Source of the DNA: JAGHAJ01 sp964559865 [NCBI: uncultured Synergistota bacterium]
Lineage (GTDB): Bacteria > Synergistota > JAGHAJ01
Reading direction: 5' to 3'
NCBI GenBank assembly: GCA_964559865.1
Contig: CAZLJD010000030.1
Span: 124,001 to 188,000, forward strand
DNA length: 64,000 nt
Positions 1 through 7,115 of the stretch are shown piece after piece; position 1 is the first letter of the stretch, and every line of letters begins with the position of its first letter. The notes beneath the pieces were generated by a model, which was not told the DNA's origin, searched no databases, and saw only the letters and a list, made by a program, of their open reading frames with translations. A program made the position numbers and the translations under genes.

Positions 1-129
1 TGGATAGCCACAAGGTGTGAAACCGCTGCAACCAACATTCATGCCGTCTTTTATGAGTAAGGCTGCTTCTTCTGCGGTTGTTATCTTGCTTTGAAGGGAC
101 TTGTTAAATATTCTGTCTCTTATATCCAT
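1..129 (-). CDS. Acetyl-CoA hydrolase/CoA-transferase family protein, N-terminal part
   Basis: The first 43 residues of a minus-strand gene that runs off the left edge. The peptide begins MDIRDRIFNKSLQSK and continues with TAEEAA, LIKDGMNVG and SGFTPCGYP, the usual opening of the acetyl-CoA hydrolase / succinyl-CoA:acetate CoA-transferase family (Ach1/Cat1 type). These enzymes move CoA between acetate and other acids, or hydrolyse acyl-CoA, in fermentative energy metabolism. The ATG at 129 follows a strong purine-rich ribosome site (complement of 131-143). The catalytic part lies outside the window, so transferase versus hydrolase cannot be decided. A structured leader and a promoter lie just upstream. 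Confidence 0.8.
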   Translation of the reverse strand, partial: MDIRDRIFNKSLQSKITTAEEAALLIKDGMNVGCSGFTPCGYP

Positions 130-263
130 GCTCTCCCTCCTCCATTTGGGAAATAAAAAAACGCATAACCCGACCTTCGGGTTATGCGTTGCTCCCTTCT
201 TCTCGGTGAAGGCACTTACAGGCAACCTTCACTTGCAAAGGGAGTTGGTAACCCTCTCCCTCA
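130..263 (-). promoter_or_regulatory. Structured 5' leader with conditional-terminator layout upstream of the CoA-transferase gene
   Basis: From the predicted start near 263 to the ATG at 129 the minus-strand transcript has about 130 untranslated nucleotides. It can form an outer stem (complement of 238-244 with 192-198), an inner stem (226-232 with 206-212) and then a strong terminator (154-189). A GGGTTA segment early in the leader (complement of 248-253) is complementary to the TAACCC arm of the terminator, so an alternative antiterminator pairing is possible. This resembles a riboswitch or protein-controlled attenuator. I do not recognise a known aptamer consensus. The stems are seen in the sequence; regulation is inferred. 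Confidence 0.5.
154..189 (-). terminator. Intrinsic terminator inside the CoA-transferase leader
   Basis: An 11-bp perfect inverted repeat (161-171 with 179-189, loop 172-178) is followed on the minus strand by seven T residues (complement of 154-160). It lies between the promoter and the start codon of the CoA-transferase gene, so transcription must read through it to reach the gene. It is not positioned to end any gene upstream on the same strand. Confidence 0.85.
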
Positions 264-269
264 ACTGCA

Positions 270-298
270 ATGATATCACCGTTGCTGAGAGTTGTCAA
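270..298 (-). promoter_or_regulatory. Sigma70-type promoter for the CoA-transferase leader
   Basis: On the minus strand TTGACA (complement of 293-298) and TATCAT (complement of 270-275) are separated by exactly 17 bp. The start would fall near 263, ahead of the structured leader. Confidence 0.8.
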
Positions 299-328
299 TA
301 GTGAAAATTATAACTTTTCTCTTTTGGC

Positions 329-357
329 TTGCCTTAACTTGAAAGTTGGGGGATAAT
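329..357 (+). promoter_or_regulatory. Promoter for the chagasin-like protein gene
   Basis: TTGCCT (329-334) and GATAAT (352-357) are spaced by 17 bp. The predicted start is near 364, leaving a very short leader that contains the GGGAGGTGA ribosome site before the ATG at 379. It diverges from the CoA-transferase promoter. Confidence 0.6.
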
Positions 358-378
358 AGGCTTGGGAGGTGATGAGTC

Positions 379-993
379 ATGAGAAAGGTGTTGGGTAGTA
401 TTTTGCTCTTTTCTTTTGTTTTAGTTTTTGTCCTGGGTGTGTGTGCATTTGGGGCTACGGTAGCCTTCGTGAGACAGCATGCTGGTGACCTTGTGGGAAA
501 GAGGGTGGAGCTCTTTGGTAGTGTGATCAGTTTGGGGGGTAGAGCTGTGTTGGTTGATGCAACGGATTGTATATGTCTCAAAGGTGTAAAAGGCGGGATA
601 AAGGGGTATTTTGGGCTTTCTGGGGAGGTCAGGCTTAGTGGGGGTACGCCTTATGTAAAGGTGGTAGAATATATGAAGGCTATAAGGGGAGATCAGCTTG
701 TTAAAAAGGTTTCATTGAAAGTGGGGGAGCAGTTTGAGGTTCTTTTGGATGAGCTTGCTACAGCTGGTTATACATGGCATGTGACGAAGATAGATAAGAG
801 TTGTGTGAGGCTTGTTAGTAAGCGTTCGAAGAGGATTACACCCAAAGGGGTGCTTGGGGGTAAAAATCTTCGTGTATTTGTATTTGAGACGTTGAAAAAG
901 GGAAAGAGTTTGCTTGTCCTGAAGGAGTATAGGGTGTGGGAAGGAGAGAAGAAGTCTGTAAAGAGCTTCACTTTGTTTTTAGATGTCGAATAG
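379..993 (+). CDS. Secreted protein with OB-like N-terminal region and chagasin-type (I42) peptidase-inhibitor domain
   Basis: This 204-residue protein starts with a signal peptide (about residues 1-25, MRKVLGSILL then a hydrophobic core). Residues about 30-95 contain GKRVELFGSV and alternating strands like a small OB-fold. Residues about 110-204 carry three spaced loops like those of chagasin/ICP inhibitors of papain-type cysteine peptidases: ATAGYTW, GVLGGKNL and YRVWEGEKK, matching the family's NPTTGY, GxGG and RPW loops, although the first is diverged. It is probably exported to the periplasm or cell surface. The ATG at 379 has a clear ribosome site. The gene overlaps the convergent hldD by 15 bp. 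The inhibitor fold is a motif-level call; the N-domain assignment is weaker. Confidence 0.65.
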   Translation: MRKVLGSILLFSFVLVFVLGVCAFGATVAFVRQHAGDLVGKRVELFGSVISLGGRAVLVDATDCICLKGVKGGIKGYFGLSGEVRLSGGTPYVKVVEYMKAIRGDQLVKKVSLKVGEQFEVLLDELATAGYTWHVTKIDKSCVRLVSKRSKRITPKGVLGGKNLRVFVFETLKKGKSLLVLKEYRVWEGEKKSVKSFTLFLDVE

Positions 994-1935
994 CCCTTCG
1001 CAGGAAGAGTTGAGGCTTTTAATATACGATTTTATGCCCTCTTCAATGGTAGTAAAGGGAGATGTATAGCCAGCCCTTCTGAGTTTTGTAAGGTCTGCTT
1101 TTGTAAAGTATTGATATTTTCCTTTTAGTTCTGGAGGAAATGGGATAAACTCGATGGGAACATCTTTGTAGTTTTCCTTTATGAGTTCAGCTACTTTCAG
1201 GAAGCTTTCTGCCCTTCCCGTGCCACAGTTGAATATTCCGGAGAGCTCCGGATGGCTAAAGAAGAAGAGGTTTACATTTACAACATCTTTTACATGGGTG
1301 AAGTCTCTTTTGTAGTCTTCGCTTCCCTCGAACAGAACCATTTTATTGTTCTCTTTTGCTTCCTTGTAGAGTTGGAACACGATGGATGCCATCTTGCCTT
1401 TGTGATACTCCTTGGGACCGTAGATGTTGAAGTACCTTAACCCTACTATTTGGGAATGCACCTCGGAGGAGTTTAAATGCCTCTTTACATACTTGTCGAA
1501 CATGAGTTTTGAGAAGCCGTATATGTTCAAGGAGTATTCGGAGTTTTCGTCTTCTTTGAAGCCGTACTTCCCGGCACCGTAAACTGCTGCTGAAGAGGCA
1601 TATATGAGCCTTATGTGGTTCTGGATGCTGAAGCTCAGGAGGTTTTTGCTGTATTCGTAATTATTGAGCATCATGTATCTCCCGTTGTATTCCATGGTGT
1701 CCGTGCATGCCCCCTCGTGAAATATAACTTCGATACTGTTTGGAGAGATACCGGACAAGAACTTCCATAGTTCCGTTTTGTCCACGAAGTCGGCAAAGGA
1801 TAGACCGTTTAGGTTTTTGAACTTTTCTGAGGTTTTTAAGTTGTCTACTATAACGATCTCATCTATACCCAACTTGTTTAGCCCTTCCACGATGTTGCTA
1901 CCTATGAAGCCAGAGCCTCCGGTCACGATTATCAA
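979..1935 (-). CDS. hldD: ADP-L-glycero-D-manno-heptose 6-epimerase
   Basis: A 318-residue short-chain dehydrogenase/epimerase of normal family length. It has the N-terminal nucleotide site GGSGFIGSN, the catalytic YGFSK (Y-x3-K), and the family-specific stretch GACTDTMEYNGRYMMLNNY, diagnostic of HldD/RfaD. It converts ADP-D-glycero-D-manno-heptose to the L-glycero form, the precursor of the inner-core heptose of lipopolysaccharide, so the organism should have an LPS outer membrane. The start is TTG, preceded by a run of six G residues. The gene stands alone on the minus strand; a TATAAT box (complement of 1968-1973) with a poor -35 lies upstream. Confidence 0.93.
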   Translation of the reverse strand: MIIVTGGSGFIGSNIVEGLNKLGIDEIVIVDNLKTSEKFKNLNGLSFADFVDKTELWKFLSGISPNSIEVIFHEGACTDTMEYNGRYMMLNNYEYSKNLLSFSIQNHIRLIYASSAAVYGAGKYGFKEDENSEYSLNIYGFSKLMFDKYVKRHLNSSEVHSQIVGLRYFNIYGPKEYHKGKMASIVFQLYKEAKENNKMVLFEGSEDYKRDFTHVKDVVNVNLFFFSHPELSGIFNCGTGRAESFLKVAELIKENYKDVPIEFIPFPPELKGKYQYFTKADLTKLRRAGYTSPFTTIEEGIKSYIKSLNSSCEGLFDI

Positions 1936-1967
1936 GGATATCCCCCCATTTAGATAGTTCCTGAGCT

Positions 1968-1996
1968 ATTATATACTTTAGAACCGTTTGTATAAA
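1968..1996 (-). promoter_or_regulatory. Possible hldD promoter
   Basis: TATAAT (complement of 1968-1973) lies about 35 bp upstream of the TTG start. The hexamer 17 bp further upstream, TTTATA (complement of 1991-1996), matches a -35 poorly. Confidence 0.35.
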
Positions 1997-2048
1997 GGGT
2001 TATTCTTCACGAAAGGATGTATTTCCACTTTTTGGAATATTTTGCCAT

Positions 2049-2078
2049 TTGACTGATTCCACTTCTTAGTGTTAAGAT
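2049..2078 (+). promoter_or_regulatory. Promoter for the GGDEF protein gene
   Basis: TTGACT (2049-2054) and TAAGAT (2073-2078), spaced by 18 bp, lie just upstream of the purine-rich ribosome site and TTG start at 2101. The rest of the gap 1936-2100 shows nothing else beyond the divergent hldD start region. Confidence 0.6.
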
Positions 2079-2100
2079 TGCGACTGAGGGGGGATCAGGT

Positions 2101-3135
2101 TTGCAGAGATGGAAGCAGGATGTCTTTACGAAATTGACATTTTTGATGCTGTGGTTTTTGGCAGGGATAACGCTTCTTAATGTGATTCAAGGGAAGCCTT
2201 TCTGTCATGTCCTTATACTGAGCGTAGCTACCTTACTGGATGCGTTTATGTTTTTTGTGGCTTTTTTCTACGAAAGGTATTTTATATCTGCGTGGTTGTG
2301 GTTGACCATAGGGGTATTGGTTGGGCTATGGTTCACTACAGGTGGGCTCCAGAGCGCCATCTCTTATTATTTTATAATACCGTTCTTGTTTAATCTTGTG
2401 TTCTTCGAGGGTAGGAAACGGGTGTTGGGTTTTGTAGGTATAGTTTTTGTCTTTCTTTCGCTTTCCATAGTGGAGTATCACTATCCTTACTTGGTGTATA
2501 GGTACTCGTCCCGGTTTGATAGGTGGTTGCATGTCTCGAGTGCAGCACTGTTTTACATGATAATCTCTGCGTTTTTTGTCTCTATAGTGCTGAGGGAGTT
2601 TGTAAAGGAGCAGATCATAGTGAAGCTACAGAACAGGCGTCTTGAGGAGCTCAGCATGAAGGATAGTTTAACGGGTTTGTATAATCACGATGCCATTATA
2701 GAGATGTTGACCAAAGAGTTAGAAATGGTCAAGAGGTTTGGGAGTCCTCTCTCCGTTTTGATGTTTGATGTAGATGATTTTAAGAGTATAAACGATGAGC
2801 TTGGTCATCAAGTAGGAGATGAGGTTTTAAAGGTGGTTGGGAGTGTTGTAAGGGAGAGTATCAGGGGTGCAGATGTGCCCGGTAGGTATGGTGGGGATGA
2901 GTTTCTGGTCGTGCTACCCCAGTCGAATATTACTGGTGCTCGCCTCGTTGCAGATAGAATAAGAAATAGATTGCGCTCTCTGAGAGTAAGTGGCTTGAAT
3001 AGGGCCATAACGATAAGTGGAGGTATTGTTGGGGCGGATGGTCATACTGCAGAAAAATTAATAAGAATTGTGGACAATCTTTTGTATAGGGCAAAGAAAC
3101 AGGGAAAAGACAGAATAGAAGTAGAATTAAGTTAG
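2101..3135 (+). CDS. Membrane-anchored diguanylate cyclase (GGDEF)
   Basis: A 344-residue protein. Roughly the first 180 residues form about six hydrophobic membrane segments, followed by a short helical linker and a GGDEF domain (about 190-344). The catalytic motif is intact at residues 264-268 (RYGGDEF), and RGAD lies five residues before it, the correct place for the inhibitory RxxD site that binds the product. It should make cyclic di-GMP from two GTP at the inner membrane, with feedback inhibition. The start is TTG at 2101 with a ribosome site of consecutive G residues. It lies directly upstream of the mbx operon, which has its own promoter. Confidence 0.88.
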   Translation: MQRWKQDVFTKLTFLMLWFLAGITLLNVIQGKPFCHVLILSVATLLDAFMFFVAFFYERYFISAWLWLTIGVLVGLWFTTGGLQSAISYYFIIPFLFNLVFFEGRKRVLGFVGIVFVFLSLSIVEYHYPYLVYRYSSRFDRWLHVSSAALFYMIISAFFVSIVLREFVKEQIIVKLQNRRLEELSMKDSLTGLYNHDAIIEMLTKELEMVKRFGSPLSVLMFDVDDFKSINDELGHQVGDEVLKVVGSVVRESIRGADVPGRYGGDEFLVVLPQSNITGARLVADRIRNRLRSLRVSGLNRAITISGGIVGADGHTAEKLIRIVDNLLYRAKKQGKDRIEVELS

Positions 3136-3156
3136 TTTAACTTTCACAAATACTGC

Positions 3157-3185
3157 TTGACATCGTTCAGTTAAGGCTGTATACT
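3157..3185 (+). promoter_or_regulatory. mbx operon promoter
   Basis: TTGACA (3157-3162) and TATACT (3180-3185) are spaced by exactly 17 bp. The start would be near 3192, giving a leader of about 60 nt before mbxA. It is the only strong promoter seen before the 13-gene operon. Confidence 0.8.
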
Positions 3186-3252
3186 ACTAACAGATATTGC
3201 TGGTGTATAAGGGAAATGCCTGAAAGGAACTTAGTTTAGAAAGGGTGGTTCT

Positions 3253-3798
3253 TTGAAGCAAGAAGCCAGCAAGCTAAGTAGATTTCTCTACGCATTTATC
3301 GTCTATTCCCTTTTGTGGTGTGTATTTGTCCGTTCCCCCGGTATGTTACCCGGTCAGTGCACGCAGGAGTATGTAGTAGGGATAGTTCTTTCCTTCTTAG
3401 CAGCGTTGGTTAGCTACAAGCATCTTTCCTCTCGTGGTTTAAGAAATTTCTCTCTGCACAGGATTTTGTGGGTTCTCGGATACATACCTGTGCTTATATG
3501 GGCAATGATAAAGGCAAATCTGGATGTTGCTTACCGCGTGCTTCATCCCAAGATGCCCATAAAACCTGGGATAGTGAGGATAAGGACCGATTTGAAAAAC
3601 CCTCTTGCCAAGCTGGTGCTTGCCAACTCTATTACGCTTACGCCTGGCACCATGACTATGCAGATAATAGAGGACAGGTATTACATTCACTGGATATATG
3701 TGAGGAGTGAAGATGAAAAGCTGGCAGGAGAGTACATAAAGGGGGAGTTTGAGAAGTACATTAAGGAGGCGTTTGATGACCACGATTACCCATCCTGA
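3253..3798 (+). CDS. mbxA: Mbx complex MrpE-like membrane subunit
   Basis: First gene of a 13-gene operon. The 181-residue product has two or three N-terminal membrane segments followed by the MnhE/MrpE-type domain, with VLANSITLTPGTMTMQI near residues 120-136, typical of that family. In Mrp-type antiporters and the related membrane-bound hydrogenase (Mbh) and Mbx complexes this small subunit belongs to the cation-translocating module. The start is TTG at 3253, preceded by AGAAAGGGTGG. It overlaps the next gene by 23 bp. Confidence 0.85.
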   Translation: MKQEASKLSRFLYAFIVYSLLWCVFVRSPGMLPGQCTQEYVVGIVLSFLAALVSYKHLSSRGLRNFSLHRILWVLGYIPVLIWAMIKANLDVAYRVLHPKMPIKPGIVRIRTDLKNPLAKLVLANSITLTPGTMTMQIIEDRYYIHWIYVRSEDEKLAGEYIKGEFEKYIKEAFDDHDYPS

Positions 3799-4048
3799 TC
3801 TTTTTCTGTTTTTTATAGGTGTCATAGCTGTGGCAGCCTTTTTGTCGTTGGTGAGGATAATAAAGGGTCCTACGGCGGCAGACAGAGCAGTGGCCATGGA
3901 TATAATGACCAATATAACCATTGTGCTTCTGGTTATATTGGGACTTTTCTTTGATAGGTTTGTTTATCTTGATGTTGCTTTGGTCTATGGGATACTCTCA
4001 TTTGTTGGAGTAATAGCCATAGCGAGGTATCTTGAGAAGGGTATGTGA
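3776..4048 (+). CDS. mbxB: Mbx complex MrpF-like membrane subunit
   Basis: A 90-residue protein with three predicted membrane helices and the MrpF signature LVRIIKGPTAADRAVAMD near the N terminus. The ATG at 3776 was chosen because AAGGAGG lies seven bases before it; the open frame extends upstream into mbxA without a better start. It is part of the Mrp-like ion module between the MrpE-like and MrpG-like subunits. Confidence 0.87.
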   Translation: MTTITHPDLFLFFIGVIAVAAFLSLVRIIKGPTAADRAVAMDIMTNITIVLLVILGLFFDRFVYLDVALVYGILSFVGVIAIARYLEKGM

Positions 4049-4055
4049 TCTGGTA

Positions 4056-4388
4056 ATGGTGGAATTTTTGAGGGTTTTGGGTTACTTTTTTGTGGGTGTA
4101 GGTTCTTTTTTTCTTTTGTTAGCCTCTATAGGCCTTATAAGGATGCCGGATGTGTATAACAGAATGCAGACATCCACGAAGGCTACCACATTGGGAGCAC
4201 TAAGCGTCCTGTTGGGGGTAGGCTTTTTGAACCTCTATTGGTTGCCGAAGAGTCTTGTCATAGCAGCTTTTATTCTGTTAACAGCGCCGGTTGGAGCCAG
4301 TGCTTTGGTGAGGGCGAGTTACAGATCCGGCATAAAGCTGTGGGAGGGTAGCGTCGTTAATAAGTGTAAAGAGGACGAGGAGGGCTGA
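4056..4388 (+). CDS. mbxC: Mbx complex MrpG-like membrane subunit
   Basis: A 110-residue, three-helix protein with the MrpG/PhaG family region GLIRMPDVYNRMQTSTKATT around residues 25-45. The ATG at 4056 lies eight bases after the stop of mbxB; an in-frame TTG at 4032 inside mbxB is the alternative start. It belongs to the ion-translocating membrane arm. Confidence 0.87.
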   Translation: MVEFLRVLGYFFVGVGSFFLLLASIGLIRMPDVYNRMQTSTKATTLGALSVLLGVGFLNLYWLPKSLVIAAFILLTAPVGASALVRASYRSGIKLWEGSVVNKCKEDEEG

Positions 4389-4390
4389 TT

Positions 4391-4642
4391 GTGGAGCTGT
4401 ATGACTTTGTTTCCATTATCCTTATAGGGGGAATGATCGTGCTGGCTTTCATAGCTGCTGAGAGTAGAGACTTGCTTTCTGCCTCTATTGCGATGGGGGT
4501 AGTTAGTCTCATTGTGTCTATCTTGTTTTACATGCTTCAGGCACCAGATGTTGCCATAACGGAGGCAGCTATAGGTGCAGCATTGAGCCTGGCGGTTATG
4601 ATATTTGGCATAAAGCACACAGATAGGTGGGAGAAAAAGTGA
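4391..4642 (+). CDS. mbxD: Mbx complex MbhD-like (MrpB N-terminal/DUF4040) subunit
   Basis: An 83-residue, all-helical membrane protein with a GTG start at 4391 after GAGGAGGG. The pattern QAPDVAITEAAIGAALSLA is characteristic of the DUF4040/MbhD domain, which corresponds to part of MrpA or MrpB in Mrp antiporters. It overlaps the next gene by four bases if that gene starts at 4639. Confidence 0.85.
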   Translation: MELYDFVSIILIGGMIVLAFIAAESRDLLSASIAMGVVSLIVSILFYMLQAPDVAITEAAIGAALSLAVMIFGIKHTDRWEKK

Positions 4643-5367
4643 AAAGGATAATAGCTATAACCCTTTCTGTGTTGATATTTCTTATATTCATGACTGCCTT
4701 TGCACGGGTAAAGTTTGGTAATATAGCCCTGAGCAAGTACTTTTACTTTAATCCCGTAAAGAAGCAGATGACGAGAGACTCTGTGCCAAGTCATTACCTT
4801 AAAGAGGGGATAAAAGAAACGGGTTCGACCAACATAGTAACGGCTGTTGTGGTTGATTATAGGGGCTTTGATACTTTGGGAGAGGTTACCGTGCTGTTTC
4901 TTGCTTCTATAGGTGTAGGTGCACTGATGTATATAAAGAGAGAAGAGAAACGCAAGGTACGGGAGGCAAACGAGATAGTGAAGACTGCATCTGCCTTCCT
5001 GTTTGGTTTTATAGTGCTGTTCGGTGCTTATATATTCGTGCATGGGCACCTTACGCCCGGAGGTGGTTTTCCTGGGGGTTCTGTGATTGCTTCAGCTTAC
5101 CTTCTGCTCTACCTTGCTTACCCAAAGTATGCGGCAGACCACAGTAAACTTAGTGTCTTGGAAAGCCTGGCAGGACTCACATTTTTGGTTACAGGTTTGT
5201 TAGGTATCATATTCGGGGGACACTTCTTGTACAACTTTTTGCCTTACGGAGTGCCGAGATACCTGTTTAGTGCTGGTGTTATCCCTGTCATATATGTAGC
5301 AGTTGGCATAAAGGTTGGGTCTGAGCTTACTGGTATAGTGGATTCAATGATGGGGGTGAGAGAGTGA
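4639..5367 (+). CDS. mbxF: Mbx complex fused MbhE/MbhF-like (MrpB) subunit
   Basis: About 242 residues. Residues 1-100 hold a membrane helix and the MbhE-type segment VVDYRGFDTLGEV. Residues about 115-242 hold an MnhB domain with FVHGHLTPGGGFPGG. The two parts are separate genes in Mbh but one gene in Mbx-type operons. The GTG at 4639 overlaps the stop of mbxD in a GTGA; GTG 4627 is a possible alternative. It is a structural part of the proton/sodium module. Confidence 0.85.
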   Translation: MKRIIAITLSVLIFLIFMTAFARVKFGNIALSKYFYFNPVKKQMTRDSVPSHYLKEGIKETGSTNIVTAVVVDYRGFDTLGEVTVLFLASIGVGALMYIKREEKRKVREANEIVKTASAFLFGFIVLFGAYIFVHGHLTPGGGFPGGSVIASAYLLLYLAYPKYAADHSKLSVLESLAGLTFLVTGLLGIIFGGHFLYNFLPYGVPRYLFSAGVIPVIYVAVGIKVGSELTGIVDSMMGVRE

Positions 5368-5696
5368 TCTTCTATGCTGCATCGCTGGCACTCGTTGCCA
5401 TAGGTATATATGTGGTCATTTCGAAGAGAAATCTCATCAAGATCATCATAGGGCTCGATATGATAGATACGGGTGTGAACCTCCTTTTGATTTCCATAGG
5501 ATATGTCCGTGGGGGAACGGCACCTATAGAAAATGGTAACTATCCGCTTTATGTGGATCCAATCCCTCACGCATTGGTTCTTACTGCTATAGTAATAGGG
5601 GTTTCCGTTATGGCTCTCGCCCTTTCTATAGTGATAGGTCTTTATAGACATACTGGTACGCTTGAGATAGACGAGATAAGGGGGCTTGTAAAGTGA
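5364..5696 (+). CDS. mbxG: Mbx complex MrpC/NuoK-like subunit
   Basis: A 110-residue protein with three transmembrane helices and the MrpC/NuoK pattern KRNLIKIIIGLDMIDTGVNL, ending in PIPHALVLTAIVIGVSVMALALS. The GTG start at 5364 overlaps the mbxF stop in a GTGA. In complex I-related machines this subunit helps link antiporter-like units to the peripheral arm. Confidence 0.9.
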   Translation: MIFYAASLALVAIGIYVVISKRNLIKIIIGLDMIDTGVNLLLISIGYVRGGTAPIENGNYPLYVDPIPHALVLTAIVIGVSVMALALSIVIGLYRHTGTLEIDEIRGLVK

Positions 5697-7114
5697 TAAG
5701 ACCTGTTCTTTTGATCGCTTTGCCGTTGTTCTTTGCGTTTTTGCTGCCAGTTATTGGCTTATGGAACAAGAAGGGCGTTAAGTATGTGACTGTTGGTGTT
5801 ATGGGAGTAGAGTTGTTGCTTGCAGTTGCCCTGCTTGATGAGGTCTTGTTGCACCCCGTTATAGATAAGATTGGTGGATTTGTTCCCCCAATAGGTATAG
5901 TGCTTATGGTGGGTAGGCTTGGTGGTTTTCTTACGCTTATAATAGCGCTTTCCGCCTTCGTGATCTCTATATACAACCTCTGGGAGGACAAAGAGCCTAT
6001 CGTTAGGTACAACATGCTTTCACTCTTGCTCCTTATGGGTTCCGTTGGGATGGTAATTACAGGTGATATATTTAACCTGTTTGTTTTTCTTGAGATTACA
6101 TCTATAGCCTCTTACGGACTCGCATCCTATAATCGTGATGCAAGGGGTTTTTCTGGAGCAATAAAGTATGTAGTACTTGGTTCTATAGGCAGTAGTTTTG
6201 TTCTGATAGGTATAGCGTTGATATATGCCCAGTTGAGGACACTTAACATGCTCGACATAGCGCACAGGATAGGAGAGATGGACCCTTATGTTAGGCTGAT
6301 TGCTTTTACATCTCTGTTCCTCGGTTTTGGAGTGGAAGCGGAGATGTTTCCTTTAAACACATGGGTACCAGGTGTTTATGATGGAGCACCCAACGCCGTT
6401 GTAAGTATGTTTGCTTCCATGCCTGCAAAATCTTCTATTTTTGCACTTGCAAGGATGATGTTTACCGTTTTTTCCTTTAGTGGCTTTATGTGGTTTGTTG
6501 CAATCTTGGGGCTTATTACCGTTTTCTTCGGCGAGATGGTGGCATTTGCACAGGATAAGCTGAAGAAGATGCTTGCCTATTCTTCCATAGGGCAGATGGG
6601 TATGATCATTATGGGGTTGGGTATAGGCACTGCTATGTCTGTTGAGGGTGCGTTTTTTCAGATGTTTGGGCACGCGCTTGCAAAAGCTTTGCTCTTCTTG
6701 GCAGCTGGGTATATGATCTATGCGGTTAAGAGCGAAAAGATACAGGACATGGTGGGAGTTGCAAAGAATCCTTTGGTGGGCGTGCCGGTAGTTATTGCCA
6801 TACTTTCTCTCCTCGGTATGCCACCATTTGTGGGATTTTACGGTAAGTTTTATATAGTGCTTGGTGGTATCGATGCAAGGGCTTACGGGATTATAGCGCT
6901 GTTTTTGGCCGCTACGATTATAGAGGTTGTGTATTATGCCAGATTTATAAAGGTTGCATTTGCAAAACCCGTTAGGGAGTATGTTTCACCGGAGCCGGTT
7001 GTGTATTTGCCGATGATGGTGTTTGCCATTGTCATAGTGGTTTTTGGTATTTTCCCGGCACCTATCTTTGCTATTTTGAGCAAGGTTTCCATGTTTATCC
7101 TGGGAGGAATATGA
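5693..7114 (+). CDS. mbxH: Mbx complex MrpD/NuoN-like antiporter subunit
   Basis: A 473-residue, about 14-helix protein of the ND2/4/5-MrpD family. It shows GDIFNLFVFLEITSIASYGL, with the conserved helix-5 glutamate, and AQDKLKKMLAYSSIGQMG, with the conserved lysine region. It is one of two antiporter-like proteins in this operon. The GTG start overlaps mbxG in a GTGA. It is expected to translocate H+ or Na+ driven by electron transfer in the peripheral arm; the ion cannot be told from sequence here. Confidence 0.92.
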   Translation: MIRPVLLIALPLFFAFLLPVIGLWNKKGVKYVTVGVMGVELLLAVALLDEVLLHPVIDKIGGFVPPIGIVLMVGRLGGFLTLIIALSAFVISIYNLWEDKEPIVRYNMLSLLLLMGSVGMVITGDIFNLFVFLEITSIASYGLASYNRDARGFSGAIKYVVLGSIGSSFVLIGIALIYAQLRTLNMLDIAHRIGEMDPYVRLIAFTSLFLGFGVEAEMFPLNTWVPGVYDGAPNAVVSMFASMPAKSSIFALARMMFTVFSFSGFMWFVAILGLITVFFGEMVAFAQDKLKKMLAYSSIGQMGMIIMGLGIGTAMSVEGAFFQMFGHALAKALLFLAAGYMIYAVKSEKIQDMVGVAKNPLVGVPVVIAILSLLGMPPFVGFYGKFYIVLGGIDARAYGIIALFLAATIIEVVYYARFIKVAFAKPVREYVSPEPVVYLPMMVFAIVIVVFGIFPAPIFAILSKVSMFILGGI

Positions 7115-7115
7115 G

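Noticed and set aside
130-263. Glycine riboswitch for the CoA-transferase leader
   Set aside because: There is a superficial CACCGA...GGGAGCAA similarity, but the conserved CTCAGG-type segment and aptamer layout are missing, and the candidate P3 would be the terminator itself.
101-301. Small + strand gene at the left edge
   Set aside because: It overlaps the minus-strand promoter, leader and start of the CoA-transferase gene and has no protein features.
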